Shown here in pieces: positions 35,164-44,853 of a stretch of DNA of 64,000 bases (its first letter is position 1; each line of letters opens with the position of its first letter). The notes under the pieces were generated by a model. It saw only the letters and a list, made by a program, of their open reading frames with translations, was not told the DNA's origin and ran no database searches. The translations under genes and the position numbers were made by a program. This DNA comes from Metridium senile (lineage: Eukaryota > Cnidaria > Anthozoa > Actiniaria > Metridiidae): contig OX459101.1 in NCBI GenBank assembly GCA_949775045.1, positions 10,691,101 to 10,755,100 of the forward strand, in the 5' to 3' direction.

Positions 35164-35755
35164 TTCCATTACCATCGCCAAAAGGGTGGAGTTGTAAAAA
35201 CTCATATATAAACCATGCTGTTAGCTGAAGTAATTCTTCTACAGCTTTCATTTTGTTTGTTGTTTTAAGGTATTTCACAGTCAACCAGCGCCGGTTATAT
35301 TTATCATTGAACATCTGCATTTTATCTTCCATATTAGAGGGATTATAATAAAAATGAATTTCTCCCTCAAACTCTACCACTCGAATTTTATCACTGTACT
35401 TTCCCACTGTACATATATGACTACGATGATTCATCAGTATCTTGTGCACATCACGTGTAACATTATTGTCCATCAACCCAGCATCGTCACATTGACTCAA
35501 TTGGTGAAGATAACCATAAGCTTTCACAAAACCCAAAGCTTCTTGGTACACTAAACTTGCTCCTTCTGTGGATTCATCTCGAAACATACATTCTACCTCC
35601 AACTTATCAACGATTCCCAAATTTTCTTGACTCATTGATCGAACCACATAACGCTTCAGCAACTCCTCGTGGATTTTAGGTTTAACGTTATTTCTTTGAT
35701 GCTTTAAGCAGATATCTATAAACATAATCAACCAATCTTTCGAAATTATGATCAT
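34931..35755 (-). CDS. Fic-domain protein (predicted AMP/NMP-transferase)
   Basis: Intact ORF of 274 codons. The Fic core motif is canonical: H190-P-F-G-D-G-N-G-R198 followed by TVR. It is preceded by the usual helices, including AVEELLQLTAWFIYEFLQL (171-189), and by a flap-like FEGEIHFYYNPSNMEDKM region (129-146). Fic enzymes transfer AMP or another nucleotide moiety to hydroxyl side chains; H190 is the expected catalytic base and D194/N196/R198 hold the nucleotide. I see no clear inhibitory (S/T)xxxE(G/N) helix and no TPR or membrane anchor like animal FICD. The last 77 codons lie in the left TIR, so an identical copy of them exists in the right TIR. Start chosen at the first ATG; a spliced upstream exon is possible. 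Its position in a mobile element suggests cargo or a host-interaction function, which is inference. Confidence 0.88.
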   Translation of the reverse strand: MIIISKDWLIMFIDICLKHQRNNVKPKIHEELLKRYVVRSMSQENLGIVDKLEVECMFRDESTEGASLVYQEALGFVKAYGYLHQLSQCDDAGLMDNNVTRDVHKILMNHRSHICTVGKYSDKIRVVEFEGEIHFYYNPSNMEDKMQMFNDKYNRRWLTVKYLKTTNKMKAVEELLQLTAWFIYEFLQLHPFGDGNGRTVRLLYTYIMESFGFPFQICPLWCNKEDSTENNHYKWCQILRNVRLTKNLVELEQCMIHSLKMSCKEYNLLNEIMN

Positions 35756-36051
35756 AAAATCTCTGTGCTGTGTGTTTTTATTAGTTATTCAAGCTGATCA
35801 TGTTCACATAGCTTGCGTAGTATTGTATCGAGGAGGGAGGGAAAAAAATGACTGATCTGAATCTGTATATTAAAATAAGAATTACATTTATCAATGATAG
35901 CAAAGTTTATTTATTTAATGAAACTATTCATTTGTATTTTTTTATGAAAAAGTGAATAAAACCGCGTTTGTTTTCCTTACAATGGTGATAAAAGCAAAAT
36001 ATGAATCTCACAAAAATCAATTTCTTTATTTTCACTATGATTCGTACGTAG

Positions 36052-36468
36052 TTACAATGATTTAAACTCCAACCAATTACGTTTACATGCATCTTTTCTT
36101 CTTTTTGTAGATTCTTTTGAGGTGGCTTCATCTCCCTTGCGCTTATTTCTATTCATAGAGTTTCCATTTGTTATTATATATTCATAAAAGTTTCTCTCCA
36201 TCTCTTCCTGGTGTTTGAGAAGTCGTGCTAATGATTTTTGTAAATTTGGTATTTTATCCTCTGTTCCAGTTTCATCATAATTCTTTGAAGGAATGCATAC
36301 TTCAAGTTTACTCCATTTTAACCATTTGGCGCGCTCTTCGATATCCATTTGATGAACTTGATCGAGATGATTTGCCAGTCGAGCAAGGTTAGTGCTTCCA
36401 CATCCAAAAACAGGACAGTTTCGCCTCGTGCGACCCATGCTGAGCTCTTGACTTGACCAATGTTTCAT
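36052..36468 (-). CDS. C2H2-type zinc-finger protein of a mobile element
   Basis: ORF of 138 codons; the ATG at codon 11 (MGRTRRNC) may be the real start. One finger of the form C18-x4-C23-x10-H34-x4-H39 near the N-terminus, followed by EERAKWLKW, then a charged helix (about 75-105) and a basic end rich in KRKG/KRRK, a likely nuclear signal. I take it as a small DNA-binding or accessory protein of the element. It sits 0.3 kb upstream of the Fic ORF on the same strand. No enzyme motif is visible. Confidence 0.6.
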   Translation of the reverse strand: MKHWSSQELSMGRTRRNCPVFGCGSTNLARLANHLDQVHQMDIEERAKWLKWSKLEVCIPSKNYDETGTEDKIPNLQKSLARLLKHQEEMERNFYEYIITNGNSMNRNKRKGDEATSKESTKRRKDACKRNWLEFKSL

Positions 36469-36536
36469 AAAAAATGATCTCTTTTTGCAATATTAATTTT
36501 TATATATGGCGGCCCGAAAAAGAGGCCCGCGACGGC

Positions 36537-36600
36537 CCGAATCAGCCCGAATCAGCCCGAACTGGCCCGAACTGGCCCGAACTAGCCCGAACTAGCCCGA
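36537..36600. repeat. GGCCCGAACT/CAGCCCGAAT short tandem repeat
   Basis: About seven 10-bp units; the inverted counterpart lies at 37540-37610. Much GC-richer than the surroundings. Confidence 0.85.
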
Positions 36601-36804
36601 TGGCCCTATGGGCTTTATTTGTACTCTCGCTCTCTCCTCTCTCTCTCTCTCTCTCTCTTTTATATATTTTGGCCCGGTCGCAACGGTTGCACATGATCAA
36701 AGTAGAATAAGATGAAATAAAAATTTAATGAAACAAAAAAATAAATTATAAACTCATTTTATTAAACCGAAACATTTATTTTCAAATAGCACTTACATCT
36801 AACA

Positions 36805-37329
36805 CTAACGAGTATAAGAATTATAAGTTTCGTAGTTAATTACACTTTGTTTTGGAATTTCTTCCTGTACAAATAGTTTGTTAAGTAGAAATTTCCTTTG
36901 ATGTATTGCTGATTCAGTTGCTTCCTCCCAGCTATAGTCATTATTATCCATAAGGTTTTGCTTTGTAGCCATGATCTTTTTATAAGTAGGATCTCTTCTC
37001 AAATGATGCATCCATGTCAGTTGTTCGTGTAGAACCTCCCTCAGCTCTTTTCTGTATGTAGGCAACAAAGCATTATTGGCTTTGGCTTGTGCTACTTCAT
37101 CACTATTGCCGTTTTGTTTATATTTCTGCATCATCACTTCCAAATCTTGCTGATGCCTTTCCATTGCCTTGTGTTGCATTCTCGCCCAAACATCCTCTTT
37201 CTCATCTTCAGTAGAATCAAACTGACTTGAGTCAGCACTATCCTCGCTGCTATCCTCAATACTTTCTTAAGCACTACTCGCCATGCTGTCAGCACTTGAT
37301 TCATCTTCGTCATAGTGGGATTGAGACAT
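36805..37329 (-). pseudogene. Acidic coiled-coil ORF with one premature stop
   Basis: The frame opens at the ATG complementary to 37327-37329, runs 20 codons of Ser/Asp/Glu-rich sequence, meets a single TAA (complement of 37267-37269), then continues in the same frame for about 150 codons to 36805. After a second acidic stretch (SSEDSADSSQFDSTEDEKED) come long charged helices with KELREVLHEQLTWMHHLRRD, then DPTYKKIM and EEATESAIHQRKFLLNKLF. I recognise the pattern as that of uncharacterised ORFs repeated in invertebrate genomes, but know no function. An internal ATG (37179) could give a 124-aa product, so complete loss of function is not certain. Confidence 0.55.
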
Positions 37330-37643
37330 GCTACCTTATTTGCGAGTTATTTTGGGATGACTCTGTTTAGGATGCTAGCCTCCCTTATAAGCAGAGAGTT
37401 ATGCTTTATTATGGGACCAGGTATCTTGTTATCGTATTTTAAGAGAAAAAAATTAATTTCTTTGATCATGCGCAAACGGACCAAATTGAATAAGAGACAG
37501 AGAGAGAGAGCGAGAGAGCAAATAAAGCCTATAGGGCAATCGGGCCGGTTCGGGCCAGTTCGGGCCAGTTCGGGCTGATTCGGGCCAGTTCGGGCTGATT
37601 CAGGCCGTCGCGGGCCTCTTATTTGGCCAGCCCGAACCGGCCC

Positions 37644-38153
37644 GAACAGTTCGACTTTTATACACTTACATCATGGAATCGTTTGGTTTCCCATTTCAAA
37701 TATGTCCGTTGTGGTGTAACAAGGAGGATTCAACAGAAAACAATCACTACAAGTGGTGTCAGATTCTAAGGAATGTACGATTGACTAAAAATTTAGTGGA
37801 ACTAGAACAGTGTATGATACATTCCTTGAAAATGTCCTGTAAAGAATATAACTTACTTAACGAAATAATGAATTAAAATAGAGAGATTCGTTTCAGTGAT
37901 TTATGAAATATAATCGTCACTGCCTATTGTACTCATAAAATTCACCATTACGTCACAGTCTATTGTACTCATGACATTCACTATTGTACTCATGAAATTC
38001 ACAGTCTATTGTACTCATGGATTTCACCATTGTACTCATGAAATTAACCATTACGTCACAGTCTATTGTACTCATGATTTACTCATGGATTACTCATTAC
38101 TCATGGATTACTCATGAAAAAAAACAGGTGCGTGCGGTCCCTATAACACTACT
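37644..38153. repeat. Right 510-bp terminal inverted repeat
   Basis: Exact-length partner of 34654-35163. On the plus strand it still reads codons 198-274 of the Fic ORF, but begins right after the HPFGDGNG part of the motif, so it cannot encode an active Fic domain. Confidence 0.95.
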
Positions 38154-38159
38154 ACAGTG
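38154..38159. repeat. 6-bp target-site duplication (right), ACAGTG
   Basis: Matches 34648-34653; directly follows the right terminus CACTACT. Confidence 0.9.
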
Positions 38160-38164
38160 TAACG

Positions 38165-38870
38165 AGGAAGTAAACAATTTAAATCTAAACCTAAAACAAG
38201 GTGAAATAAACAAAATATGGCCCCACACATCCTAGCTCTTTAAGAACAACTTTTACACTCGATTGATGAAAATCTTATCAATATCGATACGATCACAAAC
38301 CGAATCTATAAATCAACAAAAACAAGGTTTATGTTTCAAGCCGTGACTTCGCAGTCAGTACGAGGAAGTATGAAAAAGATGAAATAAACAAAATATGGCC
38401 CCACACATCCTAGCTCTTTAAGAACAACTTATACACTCAAAGGATGATAATCGATACGATCACAAACCGAATCTATAAATCAACAAAAATAAGGTTTATG
38501 TTTCAAGACTTCGCGGCAAAAACTCAATTTGAGGAAGTATTATTGTACTGAAACAGTGTTTTTTTTTCTTTCAGGAAAAAGAGTCATTCAAGACCTTATC
38601 GAATTCAACATTTAACATATAGATATGATCACAAATACTGAACCGTATTTATACTGAAATCACCAAAAATAAGTTTCAGTCGAGGAATCACCATTATTAC
38701 ACTGAAACAGTTCTTTTTTAAGAAAAAGAGTTAATCCATACCTTATTGAATTCAACTATAGATGTGACATCACAAATTAAATTGAATCTATAAATTAACA
38801 AAATGAAAAAACCCAAACAATTCTATGTTTCAAGACTTCTTCGAGGAGGTACAATTAGCAGCTGGTTCCA
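38165..38870. repeat. ~180-bp degenerate tandem repeat
   Basis: CCCCACACATCCTAGCTCTT, ATACGATCACAAACCGAATC and AAGGTTTATGTTTCAAG recur at about 180 bp, becoming more diverged to the right. No gene. Confidence 0.7.
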
Positions 38871-39219
38871 TTTTCCCGCGTATAAACTATTTCACTGAAA
38901 CATATATTTTTTTTATAGAAAAAGAATTAATTTAGACATTAACAAAATCGTTTAGTGTATCGTGATAATCGTGTACCCTAACTCTAGACTGGCTTAATAA
39001 GAGTTTACTCCCTCGGAAGTAATATAAAAGGGCGTAAGGGTCTTTTGTTGGGGTTAATCCATTCGATGGGAGTATTATTCATCTAATTTGTACTTATTCA
39101 TTATTATTACTTACTATTTTCTTTACAGTCTGGTGAAGCAAGTCAGATTAATGTAATATTTTATCTATAAAAATTGTATAAGTATTATAAAGATAATATA
39201 TATAAAATTATATAAATTT

Positions 39220-39785
39220 AAGAACAATCATCATTAACACCATCATTGTCCTCATCATCATGCATCACTACCATCACCACCTGATCACCATCATCATAAC
39301 CGTCGTCATCATCATCACTCTCATCACCATCATCCCCATGATCATCATGGTCATCACCAACAAAATCATCATTATCATCATCACCTTAATAATAATCAAC
39401 ATCAACAACACTGAATCATCATCATCACAACTTTCATCATCATCATCTTTATACCTATATTTAGCAGCTATTTTACGTATCATGCATCACCACCATCATT
39501 CCCGTCATCATCATCATCACCATCATCATTACTGTAATCTTCATCATCACCATCATCACCATCATCATCAAATTTACCATTACCATCACCATCATCATCA
39601 CTATCATCATCATCATCATCACCGTCATCAACATCGTCATCATCACCCGTCACCATCATCATCATCACAAGTATCATTAACATCATCAGCATCATCATCA
39701 CTATCACCATCACTCACCATCATCACCATTATTACAAGTATCATTAACATCATCAGCATCATCATAACTATCACCATTATAAAGG
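39220..39785. repeat. (CAT)n compound microsatellite
   Basis: Long imperfect CAT/CAC run; all frames here are artefacts. Confidence 0.9.
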
Positions 39786-39799
39786 TCCATAAACATATC

Positions 39800-40720
39800 G
39801 TATCAGAAAACCTTCCAGAACATGCATTTCTATACGTTTGTTTTCCTTCTCAACTACATCTACTAATCCTCATATAGTTATCTCTCACACAAAGCCTCCT
39901 TAACAAAGTGAATAGGTACAATCCATCGATTAATTTTATGCTTATCAAGAGGTCAATGCTTTCAAGTTCAATAATCATCATACTCTCGAAGCCGCGTTTC
40001 TCAAATTAAGTTTTATCAAAAAAAAAAAAAAAGGCCGAACGCATTACAACATGCCAATGTACTAAACAATATTTTGATCGACACGGCCTGCGCGCGATCG
40101 ATTAAATATTCTTTTGGGCATCTTGATTAGATATTCGAGAGCGGCTTCCATTCAGATATTCGAGAGTTTTTTTTGCCGTTTCCTCTTTGTCGGCGTTCTG
40201 TATATGTGATGTATATTTTATCAGATAATTTGGATATAAATTGGGAAAATATCAGCAGGAATTCATCTTCACCACCACTTTTAAGAGCCAATTTGTCGCA
40301 GATGTTTTTTGCTTTTTTGACTTGAGACAGCATGAACAGAGATGTTTGAATGTCATTAGCTTTTTGTTTTAGTGGAATCTTTCCATATCCTAAGGCATGG
40401 TGATTTTCTTTGTGTAATATTGCTTAAACTTCGATTATTTCAGTTTAGAATCCTTTAATTGTTTTCCTATTTTCTAGTATATATATTTTCATTGCATTTC
40501 TTGTTCTTTCTTTCTGTAATTTATAGCGTTTTTTTGTACAATTTATCTTTTGATTTTTTTGGTGATTTTCATTATTGAATATTAGTGAAATTTTTTCTGT
40601 TCAATTTCTTTTCTTTTTCTTCTCATTCAGTTCATTTCCTCTCGTTCAATCCATCATCCATCCATTTACTAAGTCGTTCGTTCGTTCCTTCAGTAAGCCA
40701 TTAATTTGTTCCTTTCTGGG
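39800..40720. other. No gene recognised
   Basis: AT-rich, ends in T-rich stretches before the SINE. A 68-codon reverse frame at 40127-40333 has no recognisable motif. Confidence 0.35.
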
Positions 40721-40726
40721 TGGAAT

Positions 40727-40995
40727 GAGTGGCCTAGCGATGAGAGCGCTGGCCTTTCACCACTGTAACCTGGGTTCGATTCCCGGCTTGGTCGACAAGT
40801 GAATAGAGTTTGTTTGATGTGTTGTTCTCTCTCATGCCACAAGGGTTTTTCTCCGGGTTATCTGGATTTTCCCCCTCCGCAAAAATCAACATGCTAGCAG
40901 AGTTGTGTGTTGTAATTATGGAATGTAGTGAGTGTGAGTGAACCTCACGGAAGAGCCCCGACGGGGAGTGATAATTGTAAAAATAGTAAATTATA
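40727..40995 (+). mobile_element. tRNA-derived SINE, copy 1
   Basis: The head has a pol III A box (TGGCCTAGCGATGAG at 40730) and a perfect B box (GGTTCGATTCC, 40773-40783) at tRNA-like spacing. A body with CTCTCATGCCACAAGGGTTT, CTCCGGGTTATCTGG and GAGCCCCGACGGGGAGTGAT follows, then an A-rich tail. A second copy lies at 58098-58357. Confidence 0.85.
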
Positions 40996-41073
40996 GTAGT
41001 TCTCCATTCTAAGTTTATTTATCGATCCATTTATTTATCCATCTATTCATTCATACATCAATTCATTCGTCAA

Positions 41074-41658
41074 TAGGACTGTCCACAAGTTGCTCGGCAA
41101 CTTTTGGGCAACTTTTCCGATTTCGATCAACTTTTCCAATTTCGATCAACTTTTTTACTTTCGAACAACTTTTGTTCTTTTTTTTATTTTTTTTTTACAT
41201 GAATTCAAACCAATTAACAGGCTCAATAAGAACAAAATATGTTTTTTTACTCCAATGATTCAAATACTGTTTGACAGTAGGCTTTACAGTATTTGAATAC
41301 ACTTTGTGAAGCAGTGGTCTTCCTGTGGTAATTTGTTAATACGATCCAGATGGTCAGCGGTTGTAAAATCAAAACAAACTTTTCTGCAAATACCAAGACT
41401 GAATATTCTAGATTTATGTTAACACGTTATATTATTAAAAACGGAAATCTATGCTATGAAATCATCAAATTCAAACGTCAAAAATTTTCGAGCAACTTTT
41501 TAGCAACTTTTAGATTTTTGAGCAACTTTTTGTTTTTTGAGCAACTTTTTGTGAAATTATGAGCAACGTTTAAGCAACTTTTTGTTTTTTGAGCCACTTT
41601 TTGTGAAATTATGAGCAACTTTTTTGACTATATGGCTAGCAACTTGTGGACAGCCCTA
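41074..41658. mobile_element. 585-bp TIR element with internal CAACTTTT repeats
   Basis: Ends TAGGACTGTCCACAAGTTGC and GCAACTTGTGGACAGCCCTA are inverted repeats. Subterminal CAACTTTT/GAGCAACTTTTTG units repeat many times. Flanks share ATTCGTCAA, offset by 3 bases on the right, so the duplication is only suggestive. Non-coding. Confidence 0.7.
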
Positions 41659-41661
41659 TAT

Positions 41662-41975
41662 ATTCGTCAACCCATCCATTTATTAATCCATCAATATATT
41701 TATTCATCAATCTATCCATTCATTCATCTTTTTATTCATCTTAGTTATCCACCATCCATATATTCATGCATCCATTCATCAATCTATCCATCTATCCATT
41801 CATTCCTATTTTTATCCATCTATCCATCTATTCATGCATCCATTCATCAATCCATCTATCCATTCATTCATCAATCCATCCATCTATTCATATATCTATC
41901 AATTCATTCATCCATCTATCCATTCATTCATCTTTTTATCCATCCATCCATCCATTTATTTATTCATCTCTTCCA
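41662..41975. repeat. (ATTCATCCATCTATCC)-type simple repeat
   Basis: Imperfect 4-bp/12-bp ATCC/ATTC repeats. Related patches occur at 44955-45060 and 57900-58050. Confidence 0.85.
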
Positions 41976-41999
41976 CTAATTACTGAGCCACTTATTATC

Positions 42000-42477
42000 A
42001 CTTTTAATTTCATTTTGTTCAGTCCTATGTAACTGAATTTTGTCATTTTCCTTGTTTTATTATCACATCATGACTGAAAAACGTGTTCAAATTTGCTTTC
42101 TAAAAATACTACCAACAAGGAAAACAACCATGTATACAACATATGTAACCAGGAGCCCATTACCTGATGTAACTTAAAATCAGGGAGAAGAAAAAAAATA
42201 GGAAGCTAATCTAAATAGGAAGAAATATCCAAAGAAATTGGGGTAGATGAATAAAAAAAAAATCCTGCTCAGAGCCAAGCTAAAACAAAAACAAAACGTG
42301 CAGAACCTTGAGGGGTAGCGAATGGTAAAATTTTAAAATCCGAGCTTGATCAGATTCTAGAATTCGACACATCACAAAACACGAAAATCCGAGACTTTGA
42401 GACATCCAAATTTCCAAAAATCCTGGACTTACGCACTTCAAGTGTCGGTATGTATGCAATATATACAAAATTATAGA
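42000..42477. other. No gene recognised
   Basis: Contains AAATCCGAG and GAGACTTTGAG repeat fragments at 42330-42430. Confidence 0.3.
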
Positions 42478-42536
42478 TTAAGTCAACATTGTTTACGGTG
42501 TTACAAATTTCATTATAGTTATTACCTATCGATATA
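42478..42536 (-). repeat. R1 repeat fragment
   Basis: AAGTCAACATTGTTTACGGT and GTTACAAATTTCATTATAG match R1 in reverse. Confidence 0.55.
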
Positions 42537-42599
42537 TACAAAACGTGAACAAAAACAGACTTTTGGAAAGTTTATCCAGAACATAAACAGTTACTTTCC

Positions 42600-42805
42600 G
42601 GTTTGGATGTCAGAGAACAAAATTCTGTAAAAAAACAAAAACAAAACGTGCAAGACCTCTCTGCTCGAAAAAAAAATCTTGCACAACCCGGGCGGCGAAA
42701 AAATATAAACCTGCACAAAAATATTGCCAACCCGCCCCCCCCCCCCCCCCTCCAAAAAAATTCTAATTGTCCACCCCTAAGCACTTTAATTTTGTTCTCT
42801 CGTGT
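42600..42805. mobile_element. Foldback-like repeat with poly-C tract
   Basis: GAGAACAAAATTCTG and TTTTGTTCTCTCG at the edges are inverted. Inside are AAACGTGCAAGACC and TCTTGCACAACCCGGGCG boxes and about 18 consecutive C residues near 42730. It lies 180 bp upstream of the transporter ATG. Confidence 0.45.
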
Positions 42806-42984
42806 CACCACGGCATATCAGTCACGAACGTTCACGAACGTGCTCGTTGACCTCACACTTCATCATCGTTACCCTATCACGTGTTCATCACGAGAACACT
42901 TCAATGTCACACAACACTCAAATCAGTGAACATGGAGCATTTATGCCGTTAAATTATCCATCTTGAACGTATTGGATTCATTTT

Positions 42985-43203
42985 ATGCTTGACAAAATGG
43001 CAGAGGAGGTGCTAGTCATTACAAGAAACAGAGAACGCCATTGGAGTGTGATAATGGCGACGTTTTTCGCAGCTTTAGGTCCAGTGACTTTTGGATACTG
43101 CATGGGTTACTCCTCCGCAGCAACGACTCAACTTCAATGGTCTTCCGACAAAATAAATAGTACAAAACTGTATCTAAATGAAGACCAGTTAACATGGTTT
43201 GGG
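42985..43203 (+). CDS. SLC2A8: SLC2A8-like exon 1 (73 codons)
   Basis: Starts at ATG 42985; a second ATG four codons on (42997, AAAATGG) has the better initiation context. Covers TM1 up to LTWFG; donor GGG|GTAAGG, phase 0. Confidence 0.9.
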
Positions 43204-44777
43204 GTAAGGACCGATATAACGTTGTTTATATAATTATTTAATTGAATGTAGACATGAATAATTTATTTCTATGTTAGAGCCGTTTAACACTCTCAATTCC
43301 ATTGTGTTCTTTTTGTTGTTATTTGACTATCATATCTATCATGCTTTACTAATAGGCTTTGTTTCACAAGTTAATGAGAACAACTCTATCTGGGGAGAAT
43401 ACAGTGATGTCACGCTGTAATATGATTATATACCACCTACCGATATTCATGAGCCAACAATTATACCTTCTGACAATGGTTTATTTATGGTTGGAAAATT
43501 TAAATGAGAAATATTTACTATGTAAATGCTTGTAAACAGTGAACAACGCTATTTATAAAATTTCATTGAAAGACGTAAAATATACGGATAATATACCGCT
43601 TGAATATGTTTTTATTGTCTGGTTTTTATGCTAATTGCTATTTTTCAAAAAATTTGATGATTATATTTTGATCTATTAATCTGGAACATTATCTTTGCTA
43701 TATCTAACAGTTATTATCTCATCTATTCACCATCTACCATTTCATTAATCCATCAACTGAATTGTCCTATTTCATTATGACGATGTCACATCAAAACATT
43801 CTATTGTTCCAACGCTAAGGATCATGGACGCCAGTGGGGGACAGATTCATAACAACAATACGAGAATACACAATAAAATTGCATTTACAAGACGGAGAGG
43901 AAAGAAATGACAACAAAATGCCATAAATATGAAAGTATAAACATAGACACATAACATACATAAAAACTAGATAATATGAAGCTCAATTTTCAAAGGGAAG
44001 GAAGTTTTAGTTGAAATTACCATTGTTTTCGGCGATTCTGTCCCCCACTGTAAACACATCGTGACGTCATAATGAAATAGGGCAATTTATTTAGGTTTCT
44101 ATATTGTTCAAGGGATTCGTCAAATAGAGTGCAAATAATAGAGTGCAAATAATAGAGTGCAAATAATAGAGTGCAAATAATAGAGTGCAAATAATAGAGC
44201 CATGAAATAAATAGAGGATATTACATGGGCGCGCAGAGATACAAATTTTATCTTCGAGTGTTGAATAGATCTCTCACAAGTGAGTTGTATCTCCAAGCGA
44301 CCATGTAATGTTCTGTTTATTATATAGATATTGATGAAATGTCAAGAGAAATAAAACTTCATTGACCTGTTATTTAAACCTTTATGCAAAACGAATTGCA
44401 TCTGAAAATGATATCCTCACATTTTACTAATGTTTCACAAGTATATTATTAGCACTCTACTTTCTGATATATTCATCTGAGACACGTTACTTTGTTACAT
44501 TTAACAGTTAGAGTGGTTTTCATTAACCTATGAAATATCTCTAGTGTATCACTCTTTAATACACTCTAATTCCATTGTGTTCGTTTGTTCTTATTTGACT
44601 ATTACACTTTAATTAATACACTTTGTTTCACATGATGTCATAATACTGCAATCCTGTTAATTCCTCCATCTCATTCATCCATCAACTGATTATTTATTTG
44701 TTCAATTATCCCTTAGTCCATTCATACATCTAGCTTATATTCAAACTTATTCATTCTTTTATTCATAATTTAATTAT

Positions 44778-44853
<76 letters not shown>

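Larger units (their letters stand above)
36512..37632. mobile_element. Nested inverted-repeat segment inside the Polinton-like element
   Basis: Imperfect inverted arms of about 175-195 bp (36512-36708 and 37459-37632) share AAGAGGCCCGCGACGGCC, runs of GGCCCGAACT units, a GCCCTATxGGCTTTATTTG box, a CT-rich tract and CATGATCAAAG. They enclose the broken acidic ORF. The right arm ends within a dozen bases of the right 510-bp TIR. Confidence 0.7.
34654..38153. mobile_element. 3,500-bp Polinton-like element with Fic cargo
   Basis: Bounded by 510-bp terminal inverted repeats that align without gaps and look identical where compared, and by a perfect 6-bp duplication (ACAGTG). The ends read AGTAGTG, a 3-bp tandem repeat starting with AG. 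Long TIRs, 6-bp duplication, 5'-AG ends and tiny terminal tandem repeats are the known signature of Polinton/Maverick elements, whose protein-primed replication explains the terminal repetition. The Polinton enzymes (family B polymerase, RVE integrase, packaging ATPase, protease) and capsid genes are absent. Instead there are three minus-strand ORFs: acidic coiled-coil (broken), C2H2 finger, and Fic domain. Seen: termini, duplication, ORFs. Inferred: mobilisation by a Polinton integrase elsewhere. Other superfamilies with 6-bp duplications cannot be fully excluded. Confidence 0.85.

Noticed and set aside
37673..37876. A separate plus-strand gene of 67 codons
   Set aside because: It is the copy of the Fic C-terminus in the right terminal inverted repeat, without the catalytic motif.
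40730..40800. A genuine tRNA gene
   Set aside because: A and B boxes are present but the sequence does not fold into a complete cloverleaf by eye, and the same head plus a long shared body recurs at 58098, so it is a SINE.
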